DNA from: Nicotiana tabacum
Lineage: Eukaryota > Streptophyta > Magnoliopsida > Solanales > Solanaceae
Length of the DNA: 64,000 nt
Direction of reading: 5' to 3'
NCBI RefSeq assembly: GCF_000715075.1
Contig: NC_134081.1
Location: 68,001,153 to 68,065,152, forward strand
The position numbers and the translations under genes are program-made. The notes beneath the pieces were generated by a model. That model searched no databases. It had not been told where the DNA came from and saw nothing but the letters and a program-made list of their open reading frames with translations. The stretch's first letter is position 1, and each line of letters begins with the position of its first letter. Positions 59,974 to 64,000 of the stretch are shown here, piece by piece.

Positions 59974-62672
59974 TGTCACGACCCGAAATTTCCCACCGAC
60001 GGGACCGTGATGGCGCTTAACATTTCATTTGCTAGGCAAGCCAACGTTAGAGAATCATTAATCAATTTCTTATTTCCATTCAGTAAAAAATAAAAAATAA
60101 TAATTAACTAAGATGGAATATAATAAGTACGAAATATCATAAAATTGTATTAACTACTACCACCCGGATTTGGAGTCACCATTCACGAGCATTCTAGAAT
60201 TTACGACAAGTAATAGTCTAAAAAAAATACAACTGTCTGAATGAAAGAAAACAGTAGGACATAAAAGATAGACGGGGACTTCAAGGTCTGTGAACGCCGA
60301 CAGATCTACCTTGAATCTCCGGACAGCGGACCAGTAGAAAATCTCGAGCCTAACCTCAGCGAAGTAGTGACAAGGCTAGGACAAGACACCCATATATAAC
60401 CTGAACAATATAATCATACTAGTGGCAACAACAGTAAATAAAGAAATAATGCAGAAATAATATGAAGGGGACATACAATAGGGAATACAACATAAAGAGT
60501 GAGAATAATGAAAAGACAGAATTAAACAGAAAATCCTTAGACGAATTGAGCAATTAAAACAGCAAAGGAAAACTGCACGGCATCACCCTTCGTGTTTTTA
60601 CTCTCAACCTCACAATATAAATAATTATGCACGGCATCACCCTTCGTGCTTTACACTCTTCCTCACAATATAATTAAATTATGCACGGCATCACCCTCCG
60701 TGCTTTATACTCTTCCTCACAATTCACAAAATCAATAACAACGGATAGAGAGAAGTTTCACAAAGAGATCAACAATTCATGCACGGCATCACCCTTCGTG
60801 CTTTGCACTCTTCCTCACAATATAATTAAATTATGCATGGCATCACCCTTCGTGCTTTACACTCTTCCTCACGATATAATTAAATTATGCACGGTATCAC
60901 CCTTCGTGCTTTACACTCTTCCTCACAATTCACAGAATCAATAACAACGGATAAAGAGAAGTTTCACAAGAAATCAATATTTCATCTATGATTACTTTCA
61001 CAATTTAACATCTCGACCTCGAATCAATATTCACAATATTATCGATCTTGGTGAAACCGGTTACAAGTCTCCCAACATTTCAACAACAACAACAAGCATG
61101 GATAACAAGATTTAAGACTACAATTTGCAAGAAATGGAATTTCACTCGCATACTATGACTCAACCATAACGTATAGATGCTCGTCACCTCAACTATACGT
61201 CGTATTCAACAACAAAACACGTAGTAAATACTCACACAATACCTATTCCCTCAAGCCAAAGTTAGACACAATACTTACCTCGCTCCGAAGGCCTCTTAAT
61301 TCTCAATCACAGCTTTTCCTTTGGAATTCACCTCTAAACCACTCGTATCTATTCAAAAATGACTCATTAATATCAAATATTGCTAAAGGAATCGATTATA
61401 TTTCATAAGTTAAATTTTCAAAATTTTCCTCCAAAAAGTCGAAAATATTCGACCCCGAGCCCGCTTGGTCAAAACCCGAGGTTCGGACCAAAATTCTCTT
61501 ACCCATTCACCCCCGAGCCCGAATATGTAATTAGTTTTGGAATCCGACCCCGAATTGAGGTTTAAATCCCTAAATACCCGAAATTCCTAGGTTCTACCCT
61601 AATCCCTAATTCTACCATGAAACTCTAGATTTTTAGGTTGAATTATAGTAACATGAAGTAAAAGATTGAAAGAAACAAGTTAAGAAACACTTACCTATGA
61701 TTTGGGAAAGAAAATGTCTTTGAAAAATCACCCTAGGCCTCCTATCCTTTTGAAAACGAGAAGAAAAATGGCTGGAGTCCGAATTAAATGCTCACTGCCC
61801 AGCGACCTTCGCACCTGCGGTGCTTGGGTCGCACCTGCGCATCCGCATGTGCGGACGGGATGTGCGCTTCTGCAAAAAAAGGGCTGGGCCAACTGGGGTC
61901 GCAACTGCAGACACTTTCACTCGCACCTGCGACCAAAGGCTCGCAGGTGCGGGCACACCAGATTTGGTGCACCAGCAGCCTTGTTGAGGTTTGAACTCAA
62001 CTCACGCAACGTTCGAATGGCACCCGAGCCCTCGGGCTCCAAACCAAATATGCACGCAACTCTAAAAATATCATACAGACCTGCTCGCACGATCAAATCG
62101 CCAAAATAACACCTAGAACTCTAAATTAGCACCAAATCAAATGAAATTCTCAAGAACACTTTAAAATTTCTATCTTCTCAACTGGACGTCCGAATCACGT
62201 CAAATCAACTCCGTTTCTCACTAAATTTCATAGAGAAGTCTTAAATATCATAATGATCTTATACCGGGCTCCGAAACCAAAATACGAACCCGATACTAAC
62301 AATGCCAAATATCAATCAATTCTTATAAACAAATAATTTTTAAACTTTTAATTTTCATCAAAAATTCATAACTCAAGCTAGGGGCCTCCGAATTCGATTC
62401 CGGGCATATGCCCAGGTCCCATAATTCGATACGGACCTATCGGAACCGTCAAAGTACGGATCCGGGCCTGTTAACCAAAAATATTGATCGAAGTCAACTA
62501 AAATCAACTTTTAAGGCAAAAATTTTTATTTTCATTGGTTTTCAACATAAAAGCTTTCCGAAAATCTGTCCGGACTGCGCACGCAAATTGAGAAGGGTAA
62601 AAATGAGATTTTTAAGATTTAAGAGTGCAGATTCGAATTCTAAAACATAAGATGACCTTTTGGGTCATCACA
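59974..62672 (-). repeat. Element F 5' LTR, complete
   Basis: It runs from TGTCACGACCC to gggtcatcaca, 2699 bases. It holds a higher-order tandem array (60574-60985) and a CpG word array (61795-61960, words like gcacctgcgg). The outer terminus carries a short inverted repeat, gatgacc against ggtcatc, at 62651-62669. Confidence 0.88.
60574..60985 (-). repeat. Higher-order tandem repeat in the F LTR
   Basis: Six monomers begin gcacggcatcacccttcgtg. The first, second, fourth and fifth are about 54 bp and end in an AT-rich tail. The third and sixth carry a longer tail of about 98 bp (cacaaaatcaataacaacgg and more). The pattern 54+54+98 therefore occurs twice, with a period of about 207 bp. Each monomer has a 5-base inverted repeat, gcacg and cgtgc. 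Confidence 0.88.
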
Positions 62673-62756
62673 CTTATGCCCTGTGCCTCGGGACTTACGC
62701 CTCGCTGAGGCATATATAAAACGCCTCGCCTTACGCCCACGCCTTTTAAAACACTG
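62673..62756. other. Short GC-rich insert between F and LTR fragment G
   Basis: Eighty-four bases have a composition unlike either neighbour, made of overlapping words acgcctcgc, cttacgcc and gcctcgctgaggc. The word gcctcgctgaggc is nearly palindromic and is followed by atatataa. It interrupts or borders an LTR start fragment. It looks like part of a short interspersed element, but I cannot name a family. Confidence 0.5.
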
Positions 62757-63131
62757 GTCCCAAATGGTTAAGAAAACGTATTCTAACTTTCGAAACCAAA
62801 ATCTCAATCTCATAATATCAAAGTCAACCCAGATCAAACATATGAACCTTCCAAACCTTCAAATTGTCAACTTTCGACATTTATGGACAAATCAATCTAG
62901 GAACCTCTAAATCTAAATCTGAACATATGCCTAAGTCCAAAATTACCATATGAATCTATTGGAACCATCAAAATAGGAATCCGAAGTCATTTACACAAAA
63001 GTCAAACCTTTGTCAACTCTTAAGTTTCCAACATTGGAACTAAGTGTTCCAATTCACTCCAAAATCTTTTTGAACCCAAATCAACTATTCCCACAAGTCA
63101 AATACACAAAACGATTGACCGGGTTGTTACA
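62757..63131 (-). repeat. LTR fragment G (Tekay type), minus strand
   Basis: The complement begins TGTAACAACCCGG at 63131 and continues through the standard LTR start region for about 375 bases (agttgacaaaggtttgac, aattttggacttagg). It is bounded on the left by the GC-rich insert. Flank atgac (63132-63136) matches 58793-58797. Confidence 0.75.
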
Positions 63132-63325
63132 ATGACTATGTTCAAAAAATATTACAGGAAAGTTTGTGTTTTAATACGGATCTTATGCCTAGCCATCTAT
63201 ATAATTTTAATGAATAGAAGGTGAGTCCCTAGACTTATGCAAGAATGAAAAATTGCAAAAATATCAATTTGATTCTTCTATTGAAGATGCATATGGAGTT
63301 TGTCATCATCAAAAGGGAGAGAATT
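63132..63325 (+). other. Copia 3' region and polypurine tract
   Basis: About 190 bases run up to aaaagggagagaattt at 63311-63326, a polypurine tract in front of the copia 3' LTR. The first part (tatgttcaaaaaatattaca) does not align with the RNase H left at 58797, so the C-terminal half of RNase H is deleted. Confidence 0.65.
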
Positions 63326-64000
63326 TGTTGAGTTGGACTTAAATTGATTTTGACGATTAACAAACTATTATCAAAGAACTAGGTCCATTAAAGATATTTG
63401 TTATAGCAACAAATCAGATTGCATATGTGTTAAGCATATATAAAATAAAATTAGGTATCTTGGAGTTCGTTGATCAGGAGCTGTGAGCAGATTTCCAATG
63501 CAAGTAGAATTTTATGGAGAATTTATTTTGTGAGCTACAAGAATTTTTCTGGTCAGCAGAATTCGTATTGAACAAGGACTTCAATTATGAGAATACTTTC
63601 GTGAAACTAAAAACGTGTGAAGGAGATCTTTGAAGAAAGAAAATTGAATCTTCTTAGGATTTATTTTTCGTTATGTGGGCTAACTGAATTATTCTAGGTG
63701 TTGGAGAAAATATTGGAGCAAATCTTGGAGAACATTTTCTTAACCGAATTATCCTAAGTCTTGGAGAAATATCAGAGCAAAACTTGGAGAATATTTTTGG
63801 TCCTTCTGATGCCTATATATGCCTCACATTGCTGCTATTATTATGAATGCTTTTCAGAAATCTACTGAAAATCACTCACAAAAAACAGCAATCATAGTAA
63901 GAGGGTGCTCTAAAGAATTCAATCTGCTCAATCGAAGAACTAGATCCAGAAGATGAAGGTGCTTAAGTTCTTTAGTTGTTTATGTTGAGTAAGTATTCCT
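63326..64000 (+). repeat. Copia 3' LTR, first 675 bases (continues beyond the window)
   Basis: It starts TGTTGAGTTGGAC directly after the polypurine tract. A local duplication is visible inside it: ggagaaatatcagagcaaaacttgg at about 63755-63785 repeats a block at 63700-63730. A TATA box lies at 63814-63820. The end of the LTR is not in the window. Confidence 0.75.
63814..63820 (+). promoter_or_regulatory. TATA box of the copia LTR
   Basis: tatatat lies in the context gatgcctatatatgcctcac, about 490 bases into the LTR and followed by a leader that starts cattgctgc. This is a usual place for the U3/R border. Confidence 0.6.

Larger units (their letters stand above)
58798..62672 (-). mobile_element. 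Element F: Ty3/gypsy, minus strand, only gag and 5' LTR left
   Basis: A gag region (59771-58798), a leader, a tRNA-iMet primer site and a complete LTR (59974-62672) are present in minus orientation. Everything after gag is missing, and the break at 58798 joins copia RNase H. The LTR style and Gag type (MARTH start, RG-rich N-terminus) match the chromovirus elements A and B. Confidence 0.82.
42038..64000 (+). mobile_element. Ty1/copia element, plus strand, degraded and cut by two insertions
   Basis: Pieces lie at 42038-45055 (gag to RT), 58220-58797 (end of RT and start of RNase H) and 63132-64000 (3' region and 3' LTR). The order gag, integrase, RT, RNase H is diagnostic of copia. The RT sequence stops at 45055 and resumes at 58222 with the next expected block (MMGELNFFLDLQIK), which proves the middle insertion. 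No 5' LTR is seen. Fragment H2 occupies that place. I do not assign a copia clade with confidence. Confidence 0.85.

Noticed and set aside
60574..60985. CRISPR-like appearance (repeats with spacers)
   Set aside because: The intervals between repeats are themselves repeated, there are no cas genes, and the setting is a plant LTR.
61702..62109. Open frame of 135 codons in the F LTR
   Set aside because: It lies across the CpG word array of an LTR in antisense. Cys/Arg-rich translation follows from the repeated words.

Overview
This window is plant nuclear DNA from a dicot. I infer a Solanaceae genome, most likely Nicotiana-like, from the types of Ty3/gypsy element and the style of their LTRs; no host gene is present to confirm it. 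I found no intact host gene, rRNA, tRNA or CRISPR array. Nearly every stretch belongs to an LTR retrotransposon, and the main structure is nesting. Element letters below are mine.

Layout. Positions 1-10704 hold element A, a minus-strand Ty3/gypsy chromovirus (Tekay/Del type) with LTRs at about 1-2936 (truncated) and 7704-10704. Positions 10705-39660 hold element B, a plus-strand relative with a stub 5' LTR, degraded gag-pol and chromodomain (11288-15640), and a 3' LTR split in two (15674-18254 and 39354-39660). The split is caused by element C (18255-39353), a 21-kb minus-strand element of the Tat/Ogre lineage. C has two 4.5-kb LTRs, an extra ORF1, gag, protease, a G-patch domain, RT, two RNase H domains, integrase, and a long 3' UTR full of tandem repeats. 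C is flanked by a 5-bp target duplication with one mismatch.

Positions 39661-42037 are two minus-strand LTR fragments (H1, H2). A Ty1/copia relic then starts at 42038 and is cut by two insertions. The first, 45056-58219, comprises element D (minus strand, heavily deleted, LTRs 45056-48116 and 52573-54956) and element E, a full-length solo LTR on the plus strand (54958-58219). The second, 58798-63131, comprises element F (minus-strand gag plus a complete 5' LTR at 59974-62672) and a small LTR fragment G. The copia 3' LTR begins at 63326 and runs out of the window.

Every coding region is broken. The RT of A, B, C and the copia element has each lost a different catalytic acidic residue. By-eye LTR comparison over single short stretches gives about 4% difference for C, about 8% for A and about 15% for D, so D appears oldest and C youngest. 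None of the copies looks able to move by itself.

The most interesting structures are non-coding. The 3' UTR of C carries 28 tandem monomers whose short stems vary in a compensatory way. All the Tekay-type LTRs carry a CpG-rich array of short palindromic words at the same place, about 0.70-1.05 kb from the LTR start and, in two of them, just before a TATA-like box. The LTRs of A, D and F carry hairpin-containing subrepeats.
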